This document shows, one piece after another, positions 45,887 to 54,578 of a DNA stretch of 64,000 nucleotides. Source of the DNA: Alphaproteobacteria bacterium (GTDB lineage: Bacteria > Pseudomonadota > Alphaproteobacteria > Reyranellales > Reyranellaceae); NCBI GenBank assembly GCA_017308235.1, contig JAFKFL010000014.1, positions 243,290 to 307,289 of the forward strand, read 5' to 3'. The number at the start of each line of letters is the position of its first letter. Within the stretch, counting starts at the first letter, position 1. The translations under genes were made by a program, and so were the position numbers. A model generated the notes under the pieces. That model saw nothing but the letters and a program-made list of their open reading frames with translations, searched no databases and was not told the origin of the DNA.

Positions 45887-46645
45887 ATGTTCAAACTGAG
45901 GCCCGCGTTCTGGCCGACCGTGTTCTCGCTGCCGGTCTTCGTGCTCTGCATGGCACTCGCCGTGTGGCAGCTCGAGCGGCGCGAATGGAAGTGGAGCATC
46001 CTCGACCGCATCGCCGCCAACCAGGCGGCGACGCCGGTCACGCTGGACGAGCTCCTGAAGGGTGATCCGCTGGCCCATGAATACGGCAGGGTGAAGCTTT
46101 CCGGCACGTTCATGAACGACCGCGAGTTCTTTCTCGCCGCCCGCTCGCTGAAGGATAACGTCGGCATGCATGTGATCACGCCGGTGCGCACCGACGATGG
46201 GCGGATCGTGCTGTTCGACCGCGGCTGGATCCCGTCGGCGAAGAAGGATCCGGCCACGCGCGCGGCGAGCCGGATCGATGGCCACGTCGATCTCGTCGGC
46301 ATCGTGCGGCGCACGCAGAAGAAGCCGTACTTCGCGCCCGACAACGATCCGGCGAAGGATTTCTGGTTCACTGTCGATGTGCCGCTGATGCGCAAGCTGG
46401 CGGGCGGCGCGCCCGATCCCAGGCTCGACAGCTTCTTCCTCGATGCCGATGCCACGCCCAACACAGGCGGCGTGCCGATCGGCGGCCAGACCTATCTCGA
46501 TATTCCCAACGATCACCTGCAGTACGCGATCACCTGGTTCCTGATCGGGCTGGCGCTGGTCGGCGTCTATCTCGCCTATCATTGGGAGAACGGCCGGCTC
46601 ACGGTGAACGGCCGCACCAAGGTGAAGGTCAAGGATTCTGCATGA
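45887..46645 (+). CDS. SURF1 family cytochrome oxidase biogenesis protein
   Basis: 252-residue SURF1 (Shy1) protein with an N-terminal and a C-terminal helix (FWPTVFSLPVFVLCMALAVWQLERREWK and YAITWFLIGLALVGVYLAYHW) around a periplasmic domain with GRVKLSGTFMNDREFFLAAR and DRGWIPSAKKDP. It helps insert haem A into subunit I. Its stop overlaps the M32 peptidase start (ATGA), an unusual coupling. Confidence 0.93.
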   Translation: MFKLRPAFWPTVFSLPVFVLCMALAVWQLERREWKWSILDRIAANQAATPVTLDELLKGDPLAHEYGRVKLSGTFMNDREFFLAARSLKDNVGMHVITPVRTDDGRIVLFDRGWIPSAKKDPATRAASRIDGHVDLVGIVRRTQKKPYFAPDNDPAKDFWFTVDVPLMRKLAGGAPDPRLDSFFLDADATPNTGGVPIGGQTYLDIPNDHLQYAITWFLIGLALVGVYLAYHWENGRLTVNGRTKVKVKDSA

Positions 46646-48144
46646 TCTCGAACGATCCCTATGCCGAGCTGGAACGCCGCTTCGGCCGGCTGAGCGCCGT
46701 CAACCGCTCGGCCGCGATCCTGAACTGGGACCGCTCGACCATGATGCCCGACGGCGCGAGCGAGGATCGCGCCGACCAGCTCGCGACGCTGTCGGTGATC
46801 GCGCACGAGATCATGGTGGCCCAGGACATGCCCGACCTGATGGCGCGCGCGGAGGAGGGCGGCAAGACACTGGGCGTCTGGCAGGCGGCCAACCTGCGCG
46901 AGATGCGCCATGCCTGGACGCATGCCAACGCGTTGCCGGCCGATCTCGTCGAGGCGCGCACGCGCGCGACCTCGGCATGTGAGATGGCCTGGCGCGAGGC
47001 GAAGAAGGCCGCCGACTTCAAGTGCCTGCTGCCCACACTCGGCGAGGTCGTGATGCTGACGCGCCGCGTCGGCGAGGCCAAGGCGGCGGCCCTCGGCCTG
47101 CCGCTCTACGACGCGCTGCTCGACGAGTACGAGCCGGGCGGCCGCAGCGCGCGGATCGACACGTTGTTCGGCGAATTGCAGGCGTTCCTGCCCGGCCTGC
47201 TGCGCGAGGTGATGGCACGACAGAAGGCCGAGGGCGCGCCGCTGTCGCTCGACGGTCCGTTCGCGGTCGAGGCCCAGCGGGCGCTGGGCGAGAAGCTGAT
47301 CTGCGCCATCGGCTTCGATTTCACGCATGGCCGGCTCGATGTCTCGGCGCATCCCTTCACCGGCGGCACGTCCGACGACGTGCGCATCACCACGCGCTAC
47401 GACGAGGCGGATTTCGCCCGCGCGCTGATGGGCGTGCTGCACGAATGCGGCCACGGGCTCTATGAAGCGGGCTTGCCGCGCGAGTGGCGGCGCCAGCCGG
47501 TCGGCCTTGCGCGCGGCATGGCGCTGCACGAGAGCCAGTCGCTGCTGATGGAGATGCAGGCCTGCCGCAGCGATGCCTTCATCGCTTTCGCCGCACCCCT
47601 GATGCGCGCGGCCTTCGGCAAGGGCGGCTTGGCCTGGGGAGCTGACAACATCCATCGCCTCTACACGCGCGTCGCGCCCGGTTTCATCCGCGTCGATGCC
47701 GACGAGGTGACCTATCCGCTGCACATCATGCTGCGCTATCGCCTGGAGCGCGCGATCCTGGGCGGCGACCTCGCGCTCGCCGATCTGCCCGGCGCCTGGA
47801 ACGACAGCATGAAGGAGCTTCTGGGTGTCGTGCCGCCGGATGACGCGGTTGGCTGCCTGCAGGACATCCACTGGCCCGACGGCGCCTGGGGCTACTTCCC
47901 GACCTACACCCTGGGCGCGCTCGCTGCCGCCCAGCTCTTCGCTGCGGCCCGCCGGGCCAATCCGAACCTGATGACGGCGATCGGGCAGGGCGACTTCGCG
48001 CCGCTTCTCGCCTGGCTGCGCACCAACGTGCACAGCAAGGGCTCGCTCACCGACACCGACACGCTGCTGGCCGAAGCCACTGGCGCGCCGCTTGGCACGG
48101 CAGCGTTCAAAACCCATCTCGAAAGCCGGTATTTGACCGCGTGA
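46642..48144 (+). CDS. M32-family metallocarboxypeptidase (Taq type)
   Basis: 500-residue zinc carboxypeptidase. The catalytic motif is GVLHECGHGLYEAGLP (HExxH), with HESQSLLMEMQ downstream and the family blocks GGTSDDVRITTRYDEADF (split as TSDDVRITTRY) and VAPGFIRVDADEVTYPLHIMLRYRLE (core IRVDADEVTYPLHI). It removes C-terminal residues from peptides in the cytosol. Start at the ATG overlapping the SURF1 stop. With vapBC and DUF1272 it sits between SURF1 and thrC, genes often closer together in relatives. Confidence 0.95.
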   Translation: MISNDPYAELERRFGRLSAVNRSAAILNWDRSTMMPDGASEDRADQLATLSVIAHEIMVAQDMPDLMARAEEGGKTLGVWQAANLREMRHAWTHANALPADLVEARTRATSACEMAWREAKKAADFKCLLPTLGEVVMLTRRVGEAKAAALGLPLYDALLDEYEPGGRSARIDTLFGELQAFLPGLLREVMARQKAEGAPLSLDGPFAVEAQRALGEKLICAIGFDFTHGRLDVSAHPFTGGTSDDVRITTRYDEADFARALMGVLHECGHGLYEAGLPREWRRQPVGLARGMALHESQSLLMEMQACRSDAFIAFAAPLMRAAFGKGGLAWGADNIHRLYTRVAPGFIRVDADEVTYPLHIMLRYRLERAILGGDLALADLPGAWNDSMKELLGVVPPDDAVGCLQDIHWPDGAWGYFPTYTLGALAAAQLFAAARRANPNLMTAIGQGDFAPLLAWLRTNVHSKGSLTDTDTLLAEATGAPLGTAAFKTHLESRYLTA

Positions 48145-48182
48145 ACGAAGCAGCCAGGACGTCTTGACTGGCGTTGTTCCGT

Positions 48183-48210
48183 TTGAGATCATTGATATCA
48201 ATGATCTCAA
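48183..48210. promoter_or_regulatory. 28-bp perfect palindrome: probable VapBC operator
   Basis: TTGAGATCATTGAT followed directly by its exact reverse complement makes a 28-bp perfect dyad, ending 12 bases before the antitoxin start. TTGACT at about 48164 may be the -35 box, so the dyad would cover the -10 and start region. RHH antitoxin-toxin complexes typically bind such sites to repress their own operon. Confidence 0.75.
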
Positions 48211-48222
48211 GGTGAGAGCTCT

Positions 48223-48462
48223 ATGGCAGGTAACTTGCATGTGCGCAATCTGGACGACGATCTGATCGCTAGGCTGAAACGGCGTGCTGCCCGGCACGGC
48301 CGCTCGGCCGAAGCTGAGCATCGGGAAATCCTGCGTCGGGCGCTTGCGGGCGAAGAAGAGTCGTCCTTCGATAAGCTTGCGGCCGATCTGCGCAAGCTGA
48401 CGAAGCGGCGCAAACAGACCCCATCGGAAATCCTGCTTCGCGAAGGCCGCGACGAGCGGTGA
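48223..48462 (+). CDS. vapB: FitA/VapB-type ribbon-helix-helix antitoxin
   Basis: 79 residues. NLHVRNLDDDLIARLKRRAARHGRSAEAEHREILRRAL is the FitA-like ribbon-helix-helix DNA-binding domain (core VRNLDDDLIARLKRRA); the C-terminal tail (FDKLAADLRKLTKRRKQTPSEILLREGRDER) would wrap the toxin. Its stop overlaps the toxin start (GTGA). A 28-bp palindrome lies just upstream. Confidence 0.9.
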   Translation: MAGNLHVRNLDDDLIARLKRRAARHGRSAEAEHREILRRALAGEEESSFDKLAADLRKLTKRRKQTPSEILLREGRDER

Positions 48463-48893
48463 CCACTTTCGTTGTTGACGCCAGCATTGCCGTCAAATGG
48501 GTGGTCGAAGAGGATAGGACGCCACAGGCATTGGCTCTCCGTGGCCGTTCGAAGTTGATTGCCCCCGAACTCCTGGTCGCCGAATGCGCGAATATCCTTT
48601 GGAAGAAAGTCGTGAGAAACGAGCTTTCGAGCGGCGAAGCCCTTCTCGCGGCCCGGCTTCTTCAGGAGGCGGACATCGAGCTGTTGCCGACGCGCGCCTT
48701 GTTGGGAGCAGCAACGCGCATAGCGATCGACCTCAATCATCCGGCGTATGATTGCCTCTATTTCGCCCTCGCGGTCGAGAGCGGCTGCCAATTCGTCACC
48801 GCCGACGAGCGACTCCTGCGCAAGCTCGATCAACGCAAACCGCAGATCCTTCGCGGAAAGGCGATATCGTTAATGAAGGCGGCTGGGCTATAG
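48459..48893 (+). CDS. vapC: VapC-type PIN-domain ribonuclease toxin
   Basis: 144-residue PIN nuclease with all acidic residues: FVVDASIAVKW, APELLVAECANILWK, YDCLYFALA and VTADERLL. VapC toxins cut tRNA or rRNA and are neutralised by VapB. GTG start coupled to the antitoxin stop. Complete, unlike the PIN remnant at 16028. Confidence 0.92.
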   Translation: MTTFVVDASIAVKWVVEEDRTPQALALRGRSKLIAPELLVAECANILWKKVVRNELSSGEALLAARLLQEADIELLPTRALLGAATRIAIDLNHPAYDCLYFALAVESGCQFVTADERLLRKLDQRKPQILRGKAISLMKAAGL

Positions 48894-48982
48894 TTTGTCG
48901 CTCCGCCGCCGTCCCGACCTTGCGAATTCGGCCAATTTTCAAGCTTTTTGACGTTCCCGCCCCCTCAGCGTAAGAGGAAGTC

Positions 48983-49234
48983 ATGCTCGACCTGCGCCCC
49001 AACTGCGAATGCTGTGACAAGGACCTGCCGAATGGCGCGTCCGACGCGCTGATCTGCACCTATGAATGCACCTTTTGCGCCGATTGCGCGCGGACCCGTC
49101 TGGGCGGGCTTTGCCCCAACTGCGGTGGCGACCTGGTGAAGCGGCCGACGCGGCCCGACCGCATGCTGGCCAAGCATCCGGCCTCGACCAAACGCGTCCG
49201 CAAAGACCACGCACCCTGCCGTCAGGTGGCCTGA
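48983..49234 (+). CDS. DUF1272 zinc-knuckle protein
   Basis: 83-residue DUF1272 protein: LRPNCECCDKDLPNGASDALICTYECTFCADCAR (cores CECCDKDLP and CTFCADCA) and LCPNCGGDLVKRPTRP give at least four CxxC or CxC pairs, so a double zinc knuckle is expected. The C-terminus is basic. Function unknown. Ribosome-binding site AAGAGGAAG precedes the start. Confidence 0.88.
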   Translation: MLDLRPNCECCDKDLPNGASDALICTYECTFCADCARTRLGGLCPNCGGDLVKRPTRPDRMLAKHPASTKRVRKDHAPCRQVA

Positions 49235-49259
49235 CGGCCCCGACCGGAGTTCTTTACAC

Positions 49260-50726
49260 GTGCGTTACATCAGTACCCGCCATGGATCGCAGGGCAATCC
49301 TGCGCCGCTTTCGTTCCAGGACGTCATGCTGGCGGGCCTGGCGCGTGACGGCGGGCTCTACCTGCCCGAGAGCTGGCCGCAATTCTCCAAGGCCGAGATC
49401 GCGGCGCTGAAGGACGAGCCTTATGCCGAAGTGGCGTTCCGCGTCATGCAGCCCTTCGTGGGCGACAGCTTCGGCGAGCAGACCTTCCGCCGCCTGATCG
49501 GCGAGGCCTATGCGACATTCGAGGCGCCTGACGTCGCGCCGCTGAAGCCGCTCGGCGAGGCCTCGGCATCGGATGGTGGATTGCATCTGCTTGAGCTGTT
49601 CCACGGCCCCACGCTCGCCTTCAAGGACGTGGCGCTGCAGCTCCTGGGTCGTCTGCTCGACCACACGCTTCAGAATCACGGCAAGCACGCGACCATCGTA
49701 GGCGCCACGTCGGGCGACACCGGCTCCGCCGCGATCGAGGCGGTACGCGATCGCAAGACCATCGACATCTTCATGCTCCATCCGCGCGGCCGGGTGAGCG
49801 AGGTGCAGCGCCGGCAGATGACCACGGTGCTGGCGCCCAACGTGCACAACATCGCCGTCCAGGGGACGTTCGACGACTGCCAGGATCTCGCCAAGGCCTG
49901 CTTCAACGATCTCGCCTTCCGCGACCGCCATGCGTTGACGGCCGTGAACTCGATCAACTTCGCGCGCGTGATGGCGCAGATCGTCTATTACTTCTGGGCG
50001 GCGCTGAAGCTCGGTGCGCCGGAGCGGCCGGTCGCCTTCACCGTGCCGACCGGCAACTTCGGCAACGTCTACGCGGGCTACGCCGCGCGCCAGATGGGCT
50101 TGCCGGTGTCGCACTTCGTGGTCGCGGCCAACGCCAACGACATCCTGCCGCGCTTCTTCGAGCAGGGCGAGATGACCATGACCGGCGTCGTGCCGACGCT
50201 CAGCCCGTCGATGGACATCCAGATCTCGAGCAACTTCGAGCGGCTTCTGTTCGATCTCTACGGTCGCGATGGCAAGGTGCTGGCCGAGGCGATGGCCGCG
50301 TTCCGCAAGAACGGCACGCTTGCGGTCGGCGCCAATGCGCTGGGCGGCGTGCGCGCGCTGTTCGACGCGGGCCGCCTCGACGATCCGGGCACGCTGCAGG
50401 CCATTGCCGATGCAAACCGGCGCTTCGGCGAGACGCTCGACCCCCACACCGCCGTCGGCTATGCCGTGGCCCAACAGAACCGCCGTGATCCCAAGGTGCC
50501 GATGATCGTGCTTGCGACCGCCCATCCTGCCAAGTTCCCCGATGCCGTGCAGAAAGCGACCGGCGTGCGGCCGCAGTTGCCGCCCCGCATCGACGATCTT
50601 CTCGATCGTACCGAGCGCGCCGACCGGCTGCCGAACGACTCAGAGGCGCTGAAGGCTTTGATCGACGAACGCATGTCGGCGGTGCGGCCATCGGGACGCA
50701 ACCCGCGCACCAAGGTGCGGACATGA
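49260..50726 (+). CDS. thrC: Threonine synthase
   Basis: 488-residue PLP-dependent threonine synthase of the bacterial/yeast type with the N-terminal extension (MRYISTRHGSQG, LARDGGLYLPE). The PLP lysine is in FHGPTLAFKDVALQ, the phosphate loop in VGATSGDTGSAA, and PTGNFGNVYAGYAAR is conserved. It converts O-phosphohomoserine to threonine. GTG start. Its stop overlaps the M16 peptidase gene (ATGA), a common alphaproteobacterial pairing. Confidence 0.96.
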   Translation: MRYISTRHGSQGNPAPLSFQDVMLAGLARDGGLYLPESWPQFSKAEIAALKDEPYAEVAFRVMQPFVGDSFGEQTFRRLIGEAYATFEAPDVAPLKPLGEASASDGGLHLLELFHGPTLAFKDVALQLLGRLLDHTLQNHGKHATIVGATSGDTGSAAIEAVRDRKTIDIFMLHPRGRVSEVQRRQMTTVLAPNVHNIAVQGTFDDCQDLAKACFNDLAFRDRHALTAVNSINFARVMAQIVYYFWAALKLGAPERPVAFTVPTGNFGNVYAGYAARQMGLPVSHFVVAANANDILPRFFEQGEMTMTGVVPTLSPSMDIQISSNFERLLFDLYGRDGKVLAEAMAAFRKNGTLAVGANALGGVRALFDAGRLDDPGTLQAIADANRRFGETLDPHTAVGYAVAQQNRRDPKVPMIVLATAHPAKFPDAVQKATGVRPQLPPRIDDLLDRTERADRLPNDSEALKALIDERMSAVRPSGRNPRTKVRT

Positions 50727-52180
50727 GTTCGGTCAAGGTCACGACGCTTTCCAACGGCCTGCGCGTGGCGACTGACGCCATGCCGGAGGTCGAATCGGCC
50801 TCGCTCGGCGTCTGGGTCGCCTGCGGCACGCGCCATGAGAGTGCGGAGCTGAACGGCATGGCGCACATGCTGGAGCATATGGCCTTCAAGGGCACCCGCA
50901 CGCGCAGCGCCCGCGCGATCGCGGAGGAGATCGAGAACGTCGGCGGCAGCCTCAACGCCTATACCGGCCGGGAGATCACCGCCTATCACGCCTCGGTGCT
51001 GAAGGAGGATGTGGCGCTCGGCGTCGAGATGGTCGCCGACATCCTGCGCAACTCGGTGTTCGATCCCGACGAGCTGCAGCGCGAGCGCGGCGTCATCCTG
51101 CAGGAGATCGGCCAGGCACTCGACACGCCCGACGACCTGGTCTTCGACCAGTTCCAGGAGATCGCACTACCCGACCAGCCGCTCGGCCGGCCGGTGCTGG
51201 GTACCGCCGATTCGGTCGAGGCGATCGGGCGCGACCATCTCTTTGCTTTTCTCGCGCGCCACTACACCGCCTCGAACATGGTGCTGTCGGCGGCAGGACG
51301 GGTCGAGCACGAGCAAATCGTCGCGCTGGCGGACAGGTATTTCGGCGCGGTGCCGCAAACCCCGGCCAACTCTCCGGCCGTGCAGCCGCTTGCGTACGTG
51401 GGCGGCGAGAGCCGCGAGGCGCGCACGCTCGAGCAGGCGCATCTGGTGCTGGGCTGCGAGGGCATCGGCTATCGCGACCCCGACTATTACGCCAGCGTCA
51501 TCTACGCGACGCTGTTCGGCGGCGGCATGTCCTCGCGCCTGTTCCAGCGCATCCGCGAGGAGCGGGGACTGGTCTACGGCATCCATTGCTTCAACTCGGC
51601 CTATGCCGACGGTGGGCTGTTCGGCATCTATGCCGGCACCGGCGAGGACGATCTCGCCGAGCTGGTGCCCGCGGTATGCGAGGAATTCGTGAGCGTTGCC
51701 GACACGCTCACCGAGGCCGAGCTGTTGCGTGCACGCGCCCAGATCAAGGCGGGAACGCTGATGGCGCTTGAGTCGAGCGGCGCGCGCTGCGAGCAGGCAG
51801 CGCGGCATCTTCTCGTCCATAACCGGCCGATCCCCTATGCCGAGGTGGTGGCCCGCATCGAGGCCGTCGACCAGGACGCCGTGCGCCGTGTCGCCCGGCG
51901 CCTTCTGCAAGGCAAGCTCACGCTCGCCGCTCTTGGGCCCATCTCGCCGCTGGAACCCCTCGACAAGATCACCGCCCGTTTGGCGGCGTGGCACTGTGCA
52001 CGCCTCACCCTGAGGAGCCGCGCGCAGCGTGGCGTCTCGAAGGGGCGCAACAGGCGAGGTGCTCGTTCCACCCTTCGAGACGCGATCCTGCGGATCGCTC
52101 CTCAGGATGAGGCAATCTCGCCGGCGAAACCGCCGACGCTGCCGACGACTTTCTGCCAGCCGCCGCTCATGCTCGTGTAG
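50723..52180 (+). CDS. M16-family metallopeptidase (processing-protease-like), C-terminus extended by a repeat
   Basis: 485-residue inverzincin peptidase: zinc motif HMLEHMAFKGT (HxxEH) and downstream RERGVILQEIGQ glutamate; the second half has LFGGGMSSRLFQRIREERGLVYGI. Homologues end soon after the ALGPISPLEPLDKITARLA segment (about 425 residues). Here the frame runs on into a family B repeat (52003-52112), adding roughly 60 residues such as RLTLRSRAQRGVSKGRNRR, and overlaps the convergent SRPBCC gene by 79 bases. The start overlaps thrC. Confidence 0.93.
   Translation: MSSVKVTTLSNGLRVATDAMPEVESASLGVWVACGTRHESAELNGMAHMLEHMAFKGTRTRSARAIAEEIENVGGSLNAYTGREITAYHASVLKEDVALGVEMVADILRNSVFDPDELQRERGVILQEIGQALDTPDDLVFDQFQEIALPDQPLGRPVLGTADSVEAIGRDHLFAFLARHYTASNMVLSAAGRVEHEQIVALADRYFGAVPQTPANSPAVQPLAYVGGESREARTLEQAHLVLGCEGIGYRDPDYYASVIYATLFGGGMSSRLFQRIREERGLVYGIHCFNSAYADGGLFGIYAGTGEDDLAELVPAVCEEFVSVADTLTEAELLRARAQIKAGTLMALESSGARCEQAARHLLVHNRPIPYAEVVARIEAVDQDAVRRVARRLLQGKLTLAALGPISPLEPLDKITARLAAWHCARLTLRSRAQRGVSKGRNRRGARSTLRDAILRIAPQDEAISPAKPPTLPTTFCQPPLMLV
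52003..52112. repeat. Family B palindromic repeat, copy 2, read as coding
   Basis: Same arms as 10841: CCTCACCCTGAGGAG, CTCGAAGGG, CCACCCTTCGAG and CTCCTCAGGATGAGG. Here it has landed in the 3' end of the M16 peptidase gene and is open in that frame. The far arm also overlaps the last codons of the convergent SRPBCC gene. Confidence 0.8.
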
Positions 52181-52572
52181 GCCGTCTCGTTCCGCGGCAG
52201 CACGAAACCGGAATGGACAAGCCGCACGCGCGTTCCGTTCTCGACCCGGGACAAGGTCCAGGTGACGATGGTGTCGAGCGGTGCGCCATATCCGACATTG
52301 TCCTCGTCTCCGCTCGCCCAGGTGTAGGCGAGGCGTTCGTTGCGCGTCACTTCCAGCACCCGGCAGTGGATGGTGCCGTCCCACGCGCCGGCCGGCGTCG
52401 TCTGGAACGTGAACTGCTTGCCGACCACGGGCTCGAACCCGGTCGGCGCCATCATCCAGCGGCCCATCAGATCGCTGTTCGTCAGCGTCTGCCAGATCGT
52501 CTCGGGGGCATGCGGGAAGACCCGGTCAACCATGATCTTCTGTGTGTCGGGCATCAGTGCGGCGTCATTCAT
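52102..52572 (-). CDS. SRPBCC (AHSA1/START-like) protein
   Basis: 156-residue hydrophobic-cavity protein of the Aha1/START superfamily: KIMVDRVFPHAPETIWQTLTNSDLMGRWMM (core VFPHAPETIWQTLTN), FTFQTTPAGAWDGTIHCRVLEV, RLAYTWASGDED, and the C-terminal helix ETAYTSMSGGWQKVV. Binds small hydrophobic ligands; role unknown. Start at MNDAAL. Its 3' end overlaps the extended M16 frame. Confidence 0.87.
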   Translation of the reverse strand: MNDAALMPDTQKIMVDRVFPHAPETIWQTLTNSDLMGRWMMAPTGFEPVVGKQFTFQTTPAGAWDGTIHCRVLEVTRNERLAYTWASGDEDNVGYGAPLDTIVTWTLSRVENGTRVRLVHSGFVLPRNETAYTSMSGGWQKVVGSVGGFAGEIASS

Positions 52573-52647
52573 GGATCGATTCCTTCGTGAGAGATTGCGG
52601 ATGAAAAGGAGACCCGCGTGCATCCCGAGTCTCCCGCGAGGCGTCGT

Positions 52648-53412
52648 TCAGCGCTTGCCGTACTCGTCATGGCGGCGCCACCAGATGCCCGTCTCGCTGC
52701 GGCCCTTGGGCGCGCGATCGAGCCAGGAGTACATGCCCCAGATGCCGTCCATGCCGCGCGCGTAGGACGAGTAGGTGTGGTAGATGGCGCCGTCCTCGAG
52801 CACGAACGCACTGAGGCCCGGCCGGTCGCGTGTGTAGCTGGCGGCATCGGTGCCGCAGGTGGAGGCAAGCTCGGCGACGGGCGGCGGGACAGGTACCGCG
52901 TCCATCGCATGGGCGCCGCGCGCGAAATTGTATTCGATGGTGCCGTCGCGCTGCTGCTGTTCGGTGAATGCGACGTTGAAGTCGAAGTTGAAGCTGCTGC
53001 CCGCCGAGGAGGCCCAGGGGAAGGACCATCCCATGCGCTTCTTGTACGTTTGCAGCTTAGGCAACGGCGCCAGCGAAACCGCCCAGAGCATCACATCGTG
53101 GTTGGCGAGATGGATGAAGGATCCGTTGAAGCCGTCGGCGATCATCGAGCAGGACGGGCAGCCCGCGGCCCAGTCGGCCCCGAACATGAAGTGGTAGACA
53201 AGGAGCTGCGAGCGGCCTTGGAAGAGATCGGCCAGCGAGGCGGTCCCGTTGTCGGTGTCGAAGCGATAGTCCTTGTCGACCCGGACCCACGGCAGCTCCT
53301 GCCGCAGTTGCGCGACCTGGTCGCCGCGCCGCGTCAGTTCCTTCTCCGCCTTGAGCAATTCGAGCCGCGCTGTCAGCCACTGTTGGCGGGTTCCGGTCGT
53401 GTGATTGGCCAT
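52648..53412 (-). CDS. DUF899 thioredoxin-fold protein, copy 1
   Basis: 254-residue DUF899 protein. WLTARLELLKAEKELTRRGDQVAQLRQELPWV starts the family (core LLKAEKELTRRGD), followed by QLLVYHFMFGADWAAGCPSCSMIADGFNG, with a CPSC pair in the thioredoxin-like position, and KRMGWSFPWASSAGSSFNFDF. Probably redox-active, function unproven. About half of its residues match copy 2 at 53789 by eye; copy 2 has CKSC at the same place. Confidence 0.88.
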   Translation of the reverse strand: MANHTTGTRQQWLTARLELLKAEKELTRRGDQVAQLRQELPWVRVDKDYRFDTDNGTASLADLFQGRSQLLVYHFMFGADWAAGCPSCSMIADGFNGSFIHLANHDVMLWAVSLAPLPKLQTYKKRMGWSFPWASSAGSSFNFDFNVAFTEQQQRDGTIEYNFARGAHAMDAVPVPPPVAELASTCGTDAASYTRDRPGLSAFVLEDGAIYHTYSSYARGMDGIWGMYSWLDRAPKGRSETGIWWRRHDEYGKR

Positions 53413-53468
53413 CGTCCTTGCTCCTTCGTCAGCAGGTTGGTGGGTGTGAGAGGGCGTCGTGAGATGAA

Positions 53469-53792
53469 TTAGGGCCGGGCATCGAATCGCGGGAGTGACA
53501 AAGGTGGCGGGATTCGATTGACCTGCTGATCACGGCGGCGGCGCAGGCTGGCGATCAGTCTCAGCCAGGGCGCGGCATGGAAGGCACTCATTAGCAGGTA
53601 CATCGGCACCATTCCGGTCAGCGCCGATGCACCAGGTGCGGAGGAACAGAGCGCAGCCATTGGGTCGCTGCCGAGAACGCCCGTGATCAGCGCCATGGCG
53701 GCGAAGGTCGGCGCGGCGGCGAGGCAGAGCCAGTCGGCGATGCCGGGACGTGGGCCTGAACGGGGGCCGGGACGGGGATCGCTTGTGTTCAT
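53469..53792 (-). CDS. Small membrane protein next to DUF899
   Basis: 107 residues: a Pro/Gly/Arg-rich start, two helices (WLCLAAAPTFAAMALITGVLG and LTGMVPMYLLMSAFHAAPWLRLI) and a basic tail. Proteins like this recur beside DUF899 genes. The start overlaps the stop of DUF899 copy 2 (ATGA). Its last about 20 codons (NRIPPPLSLPRFDARP) are antisense to a decayed copy of the wHTH gene's promoter and first codons, so the C-terminus seems recently acquired. Confidence 0.72.
   Translation of the reverse strand: MNTSDPRPGPRSGPRPGIADWLCLAAAPTFAAMALITGVLGSDPMAALCSSAPGASALTGMVPMYLLMSAFHAAPWLRLIASLRRRRDQQVNRIPPPLSLPRFDARP
53493..53555 (+). pseudogene. Decayed duplicate of the wHTH gene's 5' end
   Basis: GGAGTGACAAAGGTGGCGGG and then ATTGACCTGCTGATCACGGC line up without gaps with GGAGTGACAACTGTGTCGGG and ATGGACTCGCTGATCACGGC at 54553-54598, the promoter and first codons of the wHTH gene. 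ATG has become ATT. This is a trace of the tandem duplication that produced the two DUF899 genes. Confidence 0.7.
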
Positions 53793-54499
53793 GACGGGCT
53801 GCCGTATTGGTCGTGCCGGCGGACCCACGCCATCGGGAAGTCGAAGCCGTCCTCGTCGCGGCCCTTGGGCACCAGGTCGAGGTAGTGGTAGGCGCCGTTC
53901 AGCATGTCGACGCCGCGCGAGTAGCAGGAGTAGGTGTGGAACACCTCGCCTGCCTCGTTGCGACAAAAGACGCTGATCCCGACCTCGTCCGATATCGACT
54001 TCGTCTGGACCTTGTAGTTGTAGTAGGCCTTGCCGTCGGCGATCTGCTGCGGCGTGAACGACGCCTGGTAGTCGAAGTTGAAGTCGCTCGCCTGCGAAGA
54101 GACCCAGGGGAAGCTCCAGCCCATGCGCTTCTTGTAGGCGTCGATCTTGGCGAGCGGCGCGCGGGAGACGGCGGTGAAGGTCACATCGCGATGGTTGAGA
54201 TGGATCACGATGCCGTTGAAGTTGTCGGCCCAGAAGGAGCACGACTTGCAGGGCGCACTCCAGTCGGGGCCGAACATGAAATGATAGACGATCAACTGGG
54301 AGCGTCCGTCGAACAGTTCCACCAGCGACAGCGCGCCGTTCGGCCCGTCGAACCGGTAAGGCTTTTCCACGCGCTCCCAGGGCATCGCCATGCGGCGGCG
54401 CGTCAGCGCATCGCGTTGGTGCGTGAATTCCTTCTCGGCGGCGAGCAGCTCGATGCGCGCCTTGAGCCAATCCTGGTGCGAAACGACCCAGTTCCGCAT
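53789..54499 (-). CDS. DUF899 thioredoxin-fold protein, copy 2
   Basis: 236-residue DUF899 protein: WLKARIELLAAEKEFTHQRDALTRRRMAMPWERVEK opens it (core LLAAEKEFTHQRD), then QLIVYHFMFGPDWSAPCKSCSFWADNFNG and KRMGWSFPWVSSQASDFNFDY. The C-terminal VFHTYSCYSRGVDMLNGAYHYLDLVPKGRDE is the family end. It has a strong AGGAGGTT ribosome-binding site and is divergent from the wHTH gene 80 bases away, its likely regulator. Confidence 0.88.
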   Translation of the reverse strand: MRNWVVSHQDWLKARIELLAAEKEFTHQRDALTRRRMAMPWERVEKPYRFDGPNGALSLVELFDGRSQLIVYHFMFGPDWSAPCKSCSFWADNFNGIVIHLNHRDVTFTAVSRAPLAKIDAYKKRMGWSFPWVSSQASDFNFDYQASFTPQQIADGKAYYNYKVQTKSISDEVGISVFCRNEAGEVFHTYSCYSRGVDMLNGAYHYLDLVPKGRDEDGFDFPMAWVRRHDQYGSPS

Positions 54500-54578
54500 G
54501 CTAACCTCCTGTGGTGTCCAGGACGTTGATTAAGACCGGCTACCGAAGGGCGGGAGTGACAACTGTGTCGGGATTCCG

